Source: Thiotrichaceae bacterium UBA4486 (GTDB lineage: Bacteria > Pseudomonadota > Gammaproteobacteria > Eutrophobiales > Eutrophobiaceae). Taken from it: a stretch of DNA of 29,445 bases. Position numbers and translations under genes: made by a program. The stretch covers positions 25,256-54,700 of the forward strand of contig DGNS01000016.1 of NCBI GenBank assembly GCA_002389045.1, in the 5' to 3' direction. Below the pieces are notes generated by a model, which saw only the letters and a program-made list of their open reading frames with translations, was not told the origin of the DNA and did no database searches. Below are positions 15,265 to 22,326 of the stretch, in pieces; position 1 is the first letter of the stretch, and each line of letters opens with the position of its first letter.

Positions 15265-16539
15265 TTAAAGTGATTGAAAAACCTTGCCGGCACATGACAC
15301 CGTCCGTTCAATGTCATCGTCGGTGTGCGCGCTGGATACAAACCCGGCCTCGAATGCGGATGGCGCCAGGTAAATGCCCGCATCCAGCATGCCGTGAAAA
15401 AACCGCTTGAATTGTTCCTGGTTGCAGGCCATGACTTCGCTGAATCCCGCGACCGGGCCATCATGAAAGAACAGACCGAACATGCCGCCCATGCAGTGTG
15501 TGGTGAACGCGATGCCATGTTGTTTCGCCACCGCCTCGAGGCCGCCGGTCAACGCCCGGGTTTTCGCTTCCAGTTGTTCAAAAAAACCGGGCTCGGAAAC
15601 CAGTTCCAGGGTAGTCAGCCCCGCGGCCATGGCCACCGGATTTCCGGACAGGGTACCGGCCTGGTACACCGGTCCGTCCGGTGCCAGTTGATCCATGATC
15701 TCCGCGCGGCCGCCAAACGCGCCTACCGGCATGCCGCCGCCGATGACCTTGCCGAGTATGGTGATGTCCGGAGAGATCCCGTATACCGATTGCGCACCGC
15801 CGAGGGCGACACGAAACCCCGACATGACCTCATCGAATATCAGCATCGCGCCGCACTGGTCGCAGGCTTCGCGCAGGCTGTGCAGGAATTCGGCTGACCC
15901 GGGTACGCAGTTCATGTTGCCGGCGACCGGCTCGACGATAAACGCGGCAATATGATCGCCGTGTTCCCGGACCAGTTCCCGGACATGGCCGGCATCGTTA
16001 TAGGTCAGCGTGAGGGTATGTTTGGCCAGATCCGCCGGCACGCCGGGCGAGGTCGGGATGCCCAGTGTCAGTGCGCCGGAGCCGGCCTTGACCAGCAGCG
16101 AATCGGCATGGCCGTGATAACAACCTTCAAACTTGACGATCGTATCGCGGGATGTGTAACCGCGGGCGAGACGGATGGCGCTCATCGCCGCTTCGGTCCC
16201 GGAATTGACCATGCGCACCTTGTCGATGGAAGTGATGAGTGCGCATATTTTTTCAGCCATGCGTGTCTCGAGTTCGGTGGGCGCACCGAAACTGAGACCA
16301 TTAGCGGCCGTGTCCCTGACCGCACTGACCACGTCCGGATGTGCGTGGCCGAGGATCATCGGACCCCATGAGCCGACATAATCGATGTACTCCCTGTCAT
16401 CGCAGTCGTAGATGTAAGGTCCGCGCGCGCGGCGAATAAACACCGGATCCCCGCCAACGGATTTGAAAGCCCGTACCGGTGAGTTGACTCCACCGGGAAT
16501 GACTTTCCTCGAATGTTCAAACAGCGTTTTATCAGTCAT
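15265..16539 (-). CDS. hemL: Glutamate-1-semialdehyde 2,1-aminomutase
   Basis: 424 aa, the usual length. It is a PLP enzyme that converts glutamate-1-semialdehyde to 5-aminolevulinate in the C5 pathway of tetrapyrrole synthesis. Lys264 in ILGKVIGGGMPVGAFGG is the PLP lysine, and DEV (236-238) in LIFDEVMSGFR binds the cofactor ring. The N-terminus FEHSRKVIPGGVNSPVRAF is typical. The ATG overlaps the thiE stop by 1 nt (TGATG), indicating coupling. Pairing of hemL with thiE/thiD is common in gammaproteobacteria. Cytoplasmic. Confidence 0.97.
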   Translation of the reverse strand: MTDKTLFEHSRKVIPGGVNSPVRAFKSVGGDPVFIRRARGPYIYDCDDREYIDYVGSWGPMILGHAHPDVVSAVRDTAANGLSFGAPTELETRMAEKICALITSIDKVRMVNSGTEAAMSAIRLARGYTSRDTIVKFEGCYHGHADSLLVKAGSGALTLGIPTSPGVPADLAKHTLTLTYNDAGHVRELVREHGDHIAAFIVEPVAGNMNCVPGSAEFLHSLREACDQCGAMLIFDEVMSGFRVALGGAQSVYGISPDITILGKVIGGGMPVGAFGGRAEIMDQLAPDGPVYQAGTLSGNPVAMAAGLTTLELVSEPGFFEQLEAKTRALTGGLEAVAKQHGIAFTTHCMGGMFGLFFHDGPVAGFSEVMACNQEQFKRFFHGMLDAGIYLAPSAFEAGFVSSAHTDDDIERTVSCAGKVFQSL

Positions 16540-17165
16540 CAGGTATCAGCAAACAGTTTCAGATAGTTTTTAGCATTTTCATACGGATTGGCGTTTGCAT
16601 AAAGCCCGCTGATGACGGCCAGAAAATCGGCACCGGCCGCGAGCAGGGGAGCGCCATTCTCGGGTGTTATGCCGCCAATGGCAACAATGGGCCGGTCCAG
16701 CACGGTACGGGCCCTGACCAGCAGATTCACATCGGCGTGCACGGCCCCGGGTTTGCTGGTGGATGGATAAAAAGCGCCGAAGGCCAGGTAATCGGCGCCG
16801 CGGTCGCGGGCGTCAACGGCCCGCTCAAGATCGTTGTAACAGGACACGCCGATAATCAGATCCGGGTACCGCTCGCGGGTGCTGGAGAGTCCGGCATCTT
16901 CCCTGCCCAGGTGCACACCGGCTGCACCGATAGCGATTGCCAGTGACGGATCGTCGTTGACGATCACCGGCACACGGTATGGATCCGCAAGCGCCACTAA
17001 CCGTTCGCCGAGTTCACGGCGATCATCGTCATGGCGTTGCTTGTCCCGGTATTGCAGCAGGTGGATGCCGGCCTGCAACAGTGATTCCGTTGTTGAAATC
17101 ACCTCGTCATCGCCAAGCAACGAAGTGTCGGTAATGGCGTAGAGCCCGCCGCGTGGCAGCGTCAT
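16539..17165 (-). CDS. thiE: Thiamine-phosphate synthase
   Basis: 208 aa. It joins HMP pyrophosphate and thiazole phosphate to make thiamine phosphate. It has the TIM-barrel ThiE signature: LLQYRDKQ (pyrophosphate/pyrimidine contacts), IVNDDPSLAIAIGAAGVHLGREDA, GVSCYNDLERA and YLAFGAFYPSTSKPGA, then VAIGGITPEN near the end. The start at 17165 overlaps the thiD stop by 4 nt and the stop overlaps the hemL start by 1 nt, so the three are one operon. Confidence 0.95.
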   Translation of the reverse strand: MTLPRGGLYAITDTSLLGDDEVISTTESLLQAGIHLLQYRDKQRHDDDRRELGERLVALADPYRVPVIVNDDPSLAIAIGAAGVHLGREDAGLSSTRERYPDLIIGVSCYNDLERAVDARDRGADYLAFGAFYPSTSKPGAVHADVNLLVRARTVLDRPIVAIGGITPENGAPLLAAGADFLAVISGLYANANPYENAKNYLKLFADT

Positions 17166-17971
17166 TGGCGATCATCCTGTATTTTCCAGCGCATGCGATC
17201 CGGGATGTGGATCGTATCGTCATTGGTACTTGCGGCCTTCAGACATTGCCAGGTGTATTCGAGGGCGTGTTCGATCGAGGTCTGCACATCCAGCCCCGAC
17301 GCCCGGTTTGCAGCAATCGCCGATGCGAGCAGGCAGCCGCTGCCGCGGTACTCACCCGGCAGGCGTTGATATTCGTAGCTTGCCGGCGTGTCGTCGGCAT
17401 TGTAATAGCGGTTGATCACGTTGTCGGTTGTAGCGTGGGTGCCGGTCAGCAAGACATGCCGGCAACCCTGTTCGAGCAACTTCCCGGCGGCCGCATCCGG
17501 GTTATCATTGATACCGCTTAACAGCGCGGCTTCATGCGTATTGGGGGTGAGTATTTCCACACGTGGCAGTAGAGTTTCAATCATGGAGGACATCAGGTCA
17601 TCCGACGCCATGTCATGGCCGGTTGTTGAGGCCAGTACCGGATCGAGTACTACCGGCAGCGCGGGCACGCGCGAGAGTATATCAACGATGGCATCGAGCA
17701 GTGACAGGCTGCCGATGGCGCCGATCTTGACCGCCCGGATGTCCATGGAATCGAGTAGCAGCTCCGCCTGTTTTACCGCATCCTCGCTATCACAAGACCT
17801 GAATGAAATAAATTCATTGAAACTCTGCGTGGTCAGCATGGTGATGACCGTCGCCGCATGGCAGCCCTGCGCGGCGATGGATTCAATGTCCGCCTGGATC
17901 CCCGCGCAGCCCGAGGGATCATGCCCGCCGAACACCAGCACCACCGGTTTACCGGATTTGATCTTCTTCAT
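17162..17971 (-). CDS. thiD: Hydroxymethylpyrimidine/phosphomethylpyrimidine kinase
   Basis: 269 aa ribokinase-fold enzyme that phosphorylates HMP and HMP-phosphate for thiamine synthesis. It has the N-terminal VFGGHDPSGCAGIQADI, the VLDPVLASTTG segment and the anion-hole region EYRGSGCLLASAIAANRA, which holds the ribokinase-type GSGC where many kinases have the catalytic Asp nearby. It is the first gene of the thiD-thiE-hemL-DUF3012 operon. It is divergent from the rubredoxin gene, with only 51 nt between the starts. I see no TPP riboswitch in that short gap. Confidence 0.93.
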   Translation of the reverse strand: MKKIKSGKPVVLVFGGHDPSGCAGIQADIESIAAQGCHAATVITMLTTQSFNEFISFRSCDSEDAVKQAELLLDSMDIRAVKIGAIGSLSLLDAIVDILSRVPALPVVLDPVLASTTGHDMASDDLMSSMIETLLPRVEILTPNTHEAALLSGINDNPDAAAGKLLEQGCRHVLLTGTHATTDNVINRYYNADDTPASYEYQRLPGEYRGSGCLLASAIAANRASGLDVQTSIEHALEYTWQCLKAASTNDDTIHIPDRMRWKIQDDRQ

Positions 17972-18022
17972 AACACAAGTATTCTACACGCAAATTTTTA
18001 CCAGTATCCCGGGAGTCCGGTA

Positions 18023-18187
18023 ATGAAGCAGTACATGTGTGTCATTTGCGGGTTTGTTTACAGTGAAGCCGAAGGCTGGCCGGATGACGGTATCGCCCCC
18101 GGCACCAAATGGGAAGACGTACCCCCGAACTGGACCTGCCCGGATTGTGGCGCGCGCAAGGAAGACTTTGAGATGATTGAGATTTAA
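18023..18187 (+). CDS. Rubredoxin
   Basis: 54 aa, typical length. It has the two iron-binding motifs CVICGFVY (Cys6, Cys9) and CPDCGARKEDF (Cys39, Cys42), with the conserved EAEGWPDDGIAPGTKWEDVP between. It is a small cytoplasmic one-electron carrier with a single Fe(SCys)4 centre; the partner is not evident. The open frame reaches back into thiD, but the ATG at 18023 gives the family N-terminus and has a GGGAG about 8 nt upstream. Repeats begin right after its TAA. Its pairing with thiD is divergent and says little about function. Confidence 0.95.
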   Translation: MKQYMCVICGFVYSEAEGWPDDGIAPGTKWEDVPPNWTCPDCGARKEDFEMIEI

Positions 18188-18460
18188 AAACAGCCACAAG
18201 CCACAAGCCACAAGCTACTAGATCAGGTGTCAGGCTCATATCTCTGCAGGTGTCAGGCACACACCTCTGCAGGTGTCAGGTACACACCTCTGCAGGTGTC
18301 AGGGCTTTAGCCTGACATCGTTCTTCGGGTAACAGGTAACAGTAAACCCGGGGCAATAGCTTTCCCGGTCGGTGTTACGGTGTCAGCCCGAAGGCAGACA
18401 CCTGGGTGGGGGGCAGTGTCAGGCTGAACGCAGGCACATAATCTTGTAGCTTGTAGCTAC
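18188..18460. repeat. Mirrored repeat-filled convergent junction (rubredoxin / hemJ)
   Basis: 18190-18218 is a CACAAGC heptad array. 18225-18320 holds four AGGTGTCAGG left arms at an exact 23-bp period (18225, 18248, 18271, 18294), and only the last has its right arm (to 18320). 18330-18345 has GTAACAG units. 18377-18403 is a minus-oriented full palindrome, and near 18420-18440 is a degenerate one. 18443-18460 is a TGTAGCT array that mirrors the first heptads and ends 4 nt before the hemJ stop. Confidence 0.85.
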
Positions 18461-18464
18461 ATGT

Positions 18465-18890
18465 TCACCACGGCCTGACCACGGCCAGCAACACAATCAA
18501 CACCAAAAACAAAACCGGGATTTCATTAAACCACCGATACCATACATGCGTGTGTTTGTTGCGATCATGTTTGAAATCGAACATCAGCTTGCCGCAATAG
18601 ACGTGGTATACAAGCAGTAACAACACCAGCAGTGTCTTGATGTGCAGCCAGTGCTGGCCTTTGTACGTTTCAATACCGAAGGCAAACATCGTCCACACAC
18701 CGAAGACAACCGTCAGCAGCGCCCCCGGCGTCATGATGCCGAAGAACAGTTTGCGCTCCATGATCTTGAACCTGTCGAGGCTGGTCTGATCCTCTGCCAT
18801 GGCGTGATACACAAACAGCCGGGGTAAATAGAACAAACCGGCAAACCACGTCACCATAAAAATGATATGTAGAGCCTTGATCCAGAGCAT
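18465..18890 (-). CDS. hemJ: HemJ-type protoporphyrinogen IX oxidase
   Basis: 141-aa inner-membrane protein with four predicted helices. It begins MLWIKALHIIFMVTWFAGLFYLPRLFVYHA, the conserved HemJ start carrying His8, and has ERKLFFGIMTPGALLTVVFG, then HWLHIKTLLVLLLLVYHVYCG and YRWFNEIPVLFLVLIVLL. HemJ oxidises protoporphyrinogen IX to protoporphyrin IX, late in haem synthesis, and itself binds haem. It fits the C5-pathway hemL in the same window. It could be downstream of the TlpA-like gene on one transcript, but the 276-nt repeat region between them makes this uncertain. Confidence 0.93.
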   Translation of the reverse strand: MLWIKALHIIFMVTWFAGLFYLPRLFVYHAMAEDQTSLDRFKIMERKLFFGIMTPGALLTVVFGVWTMFAFGIETYKGQHWLHIKTLLVLLLLVYHVYCGKLMFDFKHDRNKHTHVWYRWFNEIPVLFLVLIVLLAVVRPW

Positions 18891-18985
18891 GAGTAAAGAA
18901 TTGTTCCAGGTTAAATGTTCGAAGTTCCAGGTAACAACGAGTTATTTTTTGAATGCATACATAATACCTGAATCTTCACTTTTTC

Positions 18986-19166
18986 GAACCCGGATTACAG
19001 GTTACAGATCACAGATCACAGATCACAGATTACAGATCACAGAACCTTGAACCATGACCCTGGAACTTGGTATCCCGAACCCCGAACCCCGAACCCCGAA
19101 CCCCGAATCCCGAATCCCGAACCATGAACCCTGAACCCCGAACCTTGAACCTTGAACCCAGAACCT
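18986..19166. repeat. Composite heptad array between tlpA-like gene and hemJ, with G-quadruplex motif
   Basis: 18990-19043 repeats ACAGATC/ACAGATT heptads. 19074-19165 switches to a CCCGAAC/CCTGAAC/CTTGAAC vocabulary and ends at the TGA (19167-19169) of the thioredoxin-like gene. Within it, four C4 runs at 19080-19083, 19087-19090, 19094-19097 and 19101-19104 are separated by GAA, so the minus strand has GGGG runs with TTC loops. The 95 nt between hemJ and 18986 look unremarkable. Confidence 0.88.
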
Positions 19167-19682
19167 TCATTTACTGTCCTCAAGCAGCTCCAAAATTTCC
19201 CGTCGCAGCAACCCGAAGTCAGTTCTGCCAACCGATTGCCCAACCACACGCCCATCGGCTGCAATCAGAAATGTGGTCGGCGTCGCCTTGACGTCAGCAA
19301 AGGCGTGCATGGCTTCGCCGCGGATATCGAGCGCAACAGGGTAGGGCAATTTGAACTGCTTTGTCACTTCCACGACCCGGTTCGGAGGGTCGTAAGGCAT
19401 GGCAATGGCGATGATTTCCAGCCCTTCTTTCGCGAGGTCGTTATACAAGGCTATCAGTTCAGGCATTTCCTGCATGCACACCGTGCACGTCGTTGCCCAG
19501 AAATTTACCAGTAACGGTTTGCCTTCCATGGTGGCCAGGTCGAAGTTGTTGCCATCGATGGTCGTGAGTGTGATATCCGGACGTCTGTCGAGGCGGCCGG
19601 AGGCTGTTGTCAGCCAGTAGATGCCGATCGCGATGGCGGCTGCGACCAATACCGCGAGGCTTGCCCGTACCGGTTTTTTCAC
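19167..19682 (-). CDS. TlpA/ResA-like membrane-anchored thioredoxin
   Basis: 171 aa. An N-terminal signal anchor (residues about 8-26, ASLAVLVAAAIAIGIYWL) is followed by a periplasmic thioredoxin-fold domain. The active site is Cys66-Thr-Val-Cys69 in NFWATTCTVCMQEMPEL, and the cis-proline is in KATPTTFLI. TlpA/ResA proteins reduce disulfides in periplasmic targets such as apocytochromes. The proximity of hemJ fits haem-protein maturation but is only suggestive. The gene starts 8 nt after the DUF4126 gene stop, so they form an operon. Its stop directly abuts a heptad array. Confidence 0.88.
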   Translation of the reverse strand: MKKPVRASLAVLVAAAIAIGIYWLTTASGRLDRRPDITLTTIDGNNFDLATMEGKPLLVNFWATTCTVCMQEMPELIALYNDLAKEGLEIIAIAMPYDPPNRVVEVTKQFKLPYPVALDIRGEAMHAFADVKATPTTFLIAADGRVVGQSVGRTDFGLLRREILELLEDSK

Positions 19683-19690
19683 AACAATGA

Positions 19691-20344
19691 TCAGGTCAGA
19701 TGTTTGTCGGATTCGGGGCCGGGCAGACCGGGGGAGGGCGTGCCGGATTTTGCCCGGGTGAACAGGGTGCGAAGATAGTCAAAGGTTCTCCTGATGGCCC
19801 GCCACAACCGGGGCAGGAACCAGATCACGAAGAGAATGAATACGCCCATGAAGACCAGGAACACCAGCGGGTAGTTGAGCGCGGTCCACAGGCCGGCAAT
19901 TACCACCGCATCCTCGGTCAGCGAGGCGGTCCAGTTGCTGACGGGTTCGGGCGAGGTGTTGATCATGACCCGGGTGCCGGCCTTGGTGAAGTGGCTGGTG
20001 GCAGCGATGCCGCCACCGAGCAGGAACGCCGCCAGTTCCACGGCCGGCGATGTATCACCGACGGCGCCCATCGCCAGAATGGCGCCCGCGGGAATGCGAA
20101 TGAAGGTATGAACGGAATCCCAGGCGGTGTCCACGCCCGGGGTCTTGTCGGCGAAAAACTCGACGCAGTACATCAGTCCCGCGGCGAACATCACCAGCGG
20201 ATCGGTAACGACCATGAGTTCCGGAGGCAACTGGATGTGACCACTGCTGCCAAGATACCCCAGCATGAAAATGGCCGCGTAGAGATTGATGCCGCTGGCC
20301 CAGGCGGCGCCCATGGTCAGGGCAATGATCTGAACTGTGTCCAT
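19691..20344 (-). CDS. DUF4126-family membrane protein
   Basis: 217 aa. Five or six hydrophobic segments (for example LTMGAAWASGINLYAAIFML, IPAGAILAMGAVG, AAFLLGGGIAA and LVFLVFMGVFILFVIWFL) and the motif SGINLYA near the N-terminus match the DUF4126 family. The C-terminal 45 residues are basic and cytoplasmic. Function is unknown. It is the first gene of the pair with the TlpA-like thioredoxin. A 191-bp inverted-repeat element ends 46 nt upstream of its start, so any promoter lies in or against that element. No strong Shine-Dalgarno is visible. Confidence 0.8.
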   Translation of the reverse strand: MDTVQIIALTMGAAWASGINLYAAIFMLGYLGSSGHIQLPPELMVVTDPLVMFAAGLMYCVEFFADKTPGVDTAWDSVHTFIRIPAGAILAMGAVGDTSPAVELAAFLLGGGIAATSHFTKAGTRVMINTSPEPVSNWTASLTEDAVVIAGLWTALNYPLVFLVFMGVFILFVIWFLPRLWRAIRRTFDYLRTLFTRAKSGTPSPGLPGPESDKHLT

Positions 20345-20390
20345 AAATCGGTTTCCGGGTTTGGGATACTGGCGCTTGTTAACGCATCAT

Positions 20391-20581
20391 TGGGTAGTGG
20401 CTCAGTTTGAAACTGAAACCCCGGTTCTGTCATCTCGAATCCTGTCCCGAAGCGTAGCGAGGGAGCTAATGAGAGATCTCAATAATTTAAGGATTAGATT
20501 TCTCCCGTTGGTCGAAATGACACAAAGCAAGCACAGGATGACACAAAGCAAGCATAGGATGACAAACTGAGCCACTACCCA
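20391..20581. mobile_element. MITE-like non-coding element with 19-bp terminal inverted repeats
   Basis: TGGGTAGTGGCTCAGTTTG at 20391-20409 is repeated exactly, as its reverse complement, at 20563-20581. A direct ATCAT flanks the element (20386-20390 and 20581-20585, the last base of the repeat being shared), as expected for a target duplication. Inside are a second palindromic pair (TGTCATCTCGA near 20428, TCGAAATGACA near 20512) and a 21-bp tandem unit (ATGACACAAAGCAAGCA…, 20518-20562). There is no ORF. It would need a transposase in trans. Confidence 0.7.
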
Positions 20582-20854
20582 TCATTGTCATCGCTTTAAT
20601 GCTGTGATCAAGTGATTTATGGTTGCAGGCCTAACCGCCTGCCCGGGTTTGTCCTGCACGTTGCCTTTTTAAAAAGAAAGTATCATTTACATCGAGCGAC
20701 TGCCAAACCCGCAGATACTCTATCAATCCGGCAAATAAACGGCCCTTCTTTTTTCCGGAACAATGACTTACAGCTTCAGAGTACCGCTGTTCAGGGTATG
20801 TTCCCTCCCCCTTATTCAACCGGTCTAATGCTCTGATAAGACAGGAGATATTCC

Positions 20855-20884
20855 TTGACACAACGAGGGTCTGTCGATTAGACT
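20855..20884 (+). promoter_or_regulatory. Candidate sigma-70 promoter for a small RNA
   Basis: A perfect TTGACA (20855-20860) is followed after 18 nt by TAGACT (20879-20884, 4 of 6 matches). No ORF follows before a strong terminator at 20950-20972. The region 20582-20854 holds a 126-aa minus-strand ORF that I do not trust, and nothing else recognised. Confidence 0.5.
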
Positions 20885-20889
20885 TTGCT

Positions 20890-20972
20890 ACGAATTTACT
20901 GTTTTTGGCATTAAATTCATCTTCTAATAATAAAAAAAACCAGAATTTCAAAGCGGCTTCGGCCGCTTTTTT
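20890..20972 (+). ncRNA. Candidate small RNA upstream of argC
   Basis: The predicted transcript runs from about 20890 to the end of a terminator T-run at 20972, about 83 nt. It has an AU-rich body and then an 8-bp stem with TTCG tetraloop. No protein-coding gene on this strand lies upstream to need this terminator, so a short non-coding transcript is the simplest reading. I cannot assign a known family. Confidence 0.45.
20950..20972 (+). terminator. Strong Rho-independent terminator
   Basis: Stem AAAGCGGC / GCCGCTTT with the extra-stable loop TTCG, followed by six T (20967-20972) on the plus strand. The reverse orientation has only TTT after the stem. Confidence 0.85.
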
Positions 20973-20988
20973 ATTTCCCGTCTGATCG

Positions 20989-20994
20989 TATAAT
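20989..20994 (+). promoter_or_regulatory. Candidate -10 element for argC
   Basis: A perfect TATAAT lies 55 nt before the argC start. The hexamer 17 nt upstream (CTTTTT, the terminator T-run) is a poor -35 element, so the assignment rests on the -10 alone. Confidence 0.35.
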
Positions 20995-21001
20995 CCCGCA
21001 A

Positions 21002-21036
21002 CCCTATTCACTATTCACCAATAACCACTCACCAGG
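21002..21036 (+). repeat. Heptad array in the argC leader
   Basis: Five heptads in register (CCTATTC, ACTATTC, ACCAATA, ACCACTC, ACCAGGA) use the same TTCACCA vocabulary as the array before the nitrilase gene (148-189). Here the last unit merges into the AGGAGAG ribosome site of argC. Confidence 0.7.
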
Positions 21037-21049
21037 AGAGAGACCGCGG

Positions 21050-22078
21050 ATGATCCATGCAGGAATAATAGGCGCCACCGGCTATACCGGGGTTGAGTTG
21101 CTGCGTATCCTCAGTGGCCATCCGGGGGTTCGAGTCGACGTAGTGACATCCGACAGCGAGGCCGGAAAGCCGGTCGCTGATATTTTTCCCTCCCTGCGCG
21201 GCGTTACGGATCTCGTACTGACCAGGCACGATGACGAGGCCATCCGGGACTGTGAAGTGGTATTTTTCGCCACCCCGAACGCCACCGCCATGCACCGGGC
21301 GCCGGAGCTGCTGTCGGTGGGGATCCGGATCATCGATTTGTCCGCCGATTTCCGGCTCAAGGACGCCGCCACCTGGTCGCACTGGTACGGTGAGCCTCAC
21401 GCCTGCCCGGAGTTGCTCGAACAGGCCGTCTACGGATTGCCCGAAATCAACCGCTCGTTAATTCGCGAGGCCTCCCTGGTGGCCAACCCGGGATGTTATC
21501 CGACGTCGGTGATCCTCGGCCTGTTACCCGCCTTGCTCCACGGTCTCATCGATAGCACCGGGATCATTGCCGATGCCAAGTCCGGCGTCAGTGGTGCCGG
21601 GCGCAAGGCCGCGCTGGCGACGCAATTTTCCGAAGCCGGTGAATCCTTCAGCGCCTACGCGGTTGCGGGTCACCGGCATCACCCGGAAATATTCCAGGCC
21701 CTCAAATCAGTCCATGAGGGGATGGAAGATTTCACCTTCGTGCCACACCTGGTGCCGATGGTCCGCGGCATCCACGCGACGCTGTATGCCCGCGTGAGCG
21801 GTGATGAGACCGTGCAGACCTGTTATGAAAACCACTATGCCGATGAACCGTTCGTGGATGTTCTGCCCGCCGGATCGCACCCCGATACGAAGTCGGTGCG
21901 CGGCTCCAACACCTGTCGAATCGCCGTGCATCAGCCGGAGAATGGGCGTAGACTCATTGTGTTGTCAGTGATTGATAACCTGGTAAAGGGCGCAGCAGGC
22001 CAGGCCGTTCAGAACATGAATATCATGCACGGATTGGCTGAAACTACAGGTCTGACCCGGATCGCTCTCTCGCCCTGA
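21050..22078 (+). CDS. argC: N-acetyl-gamma-glutamyl-phosphate reductase
   Basis: 342 aa, the usual type-1 ArgC length. It catalyses NADPH reduction of N-acetylglutamyl phosphate, the third step of arginine synthesis. The N-terminal dinucleotide fold is IIGATGYTGVELLRIL (6-21). The catalytic Cys149 is in LVANPGCYPTSV and the substrate-binding segment is SGVSGAGRKA. An AGGAGAGAG ribosome site precedes the ATG at 21050. It heads the cluster argC, DUF6776, bactofilin, erpA seen in other gammaproteobacteria, though 248 nt of repeats now follow it. Confidence 0.97.
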   Translation: MIHAGIIGATGYTGVELLRILSGHPGVRVDVVTSDSEAGKPVADIFPSLRGVTDLVLTRHDDEAIRDCEVVFFATPNATAMHRAPELLSVGIRIIDLSADFRLKDAATWSHWYGEPHACPELLEQAVYGLPEINRSLIREASLVANPGCYPTSVILGLLPALLHGLIDSTGIIADAKSGVSGAGRKAALATQFSEAGESFSAYAVAGHRHHPEIFQALKSVHEGMEDFTFVPHLVPMVRGIHATLYARVSGDETVQTCYENHYADEPFVDVLPAGSHPDTKSVRGSNTCRIAVHQPENGRRLIVLSVIDNLVKGAAGQAVQNMNIMHGLAETTGLTRIALSP

Positions 22079-22105
22079 ATATTTCCGGACTACCGTATGG
22101 GGGGT

Positions 22106-22305
22106 ACGGTGTCAGCCTGAAGGCTGACACCTGAGCTCGACCCCAGGTGTCAGGCTTTAGCCTGACATCGTAGGCTTCTGCGCGGGGTTCTCTCTTCAGG
22201 TGTCAGGCTTTAGCCTGACATCGTAGCGAAGGTTCGGGGTTCGCTGTTATCTGTAGTCTGTTACCTGTTACCTGGAGAACGGTGTCAGCCTGAAGGCAGA
22301 CACCT
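22106..22305. repeat. Four REP-like palindromes and a heptad block between argC and the DUF6776 gene
   Basis: Palindromes lie at 22106-22132 (minus), 22145-22172 (plus, TTTA-loop variant), 22198-22225 (plus, same variant) and 22279-22305 (minus, one stem mismatch). 22232-22273 is a heptad block (GGTTCGG, TGTTATC, TGTAGTC, TGTTACC). The repeats fill the gap and leave no clear Shine-Dalgarno before 22327. Confidence 0.88.
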
Positions 22306-22326
22306 AAAAGACACGCACTTGTTTCC

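Noticed and set aside
17972..18022. TPP riboswitch before thiD
   Set aside because: The gap is only 51 nt and lacks the conserved thi-box segments.
19037..19291. Short ORFs rich in repeated NPEPRT or GSGF residues
   Set aside because: They are translations of the heptad array between hemJ and the TlpA-like gene.
20631..21011. 126-aa minus-strand ORF upstream of argC
   Set aside because: It runs through a strong terminator and the argC promoter region, has no clear ribosome site, and resembles nothing I can name with confidence. A remnant of a real gene in its 3' two-thirds cannot be excluded.
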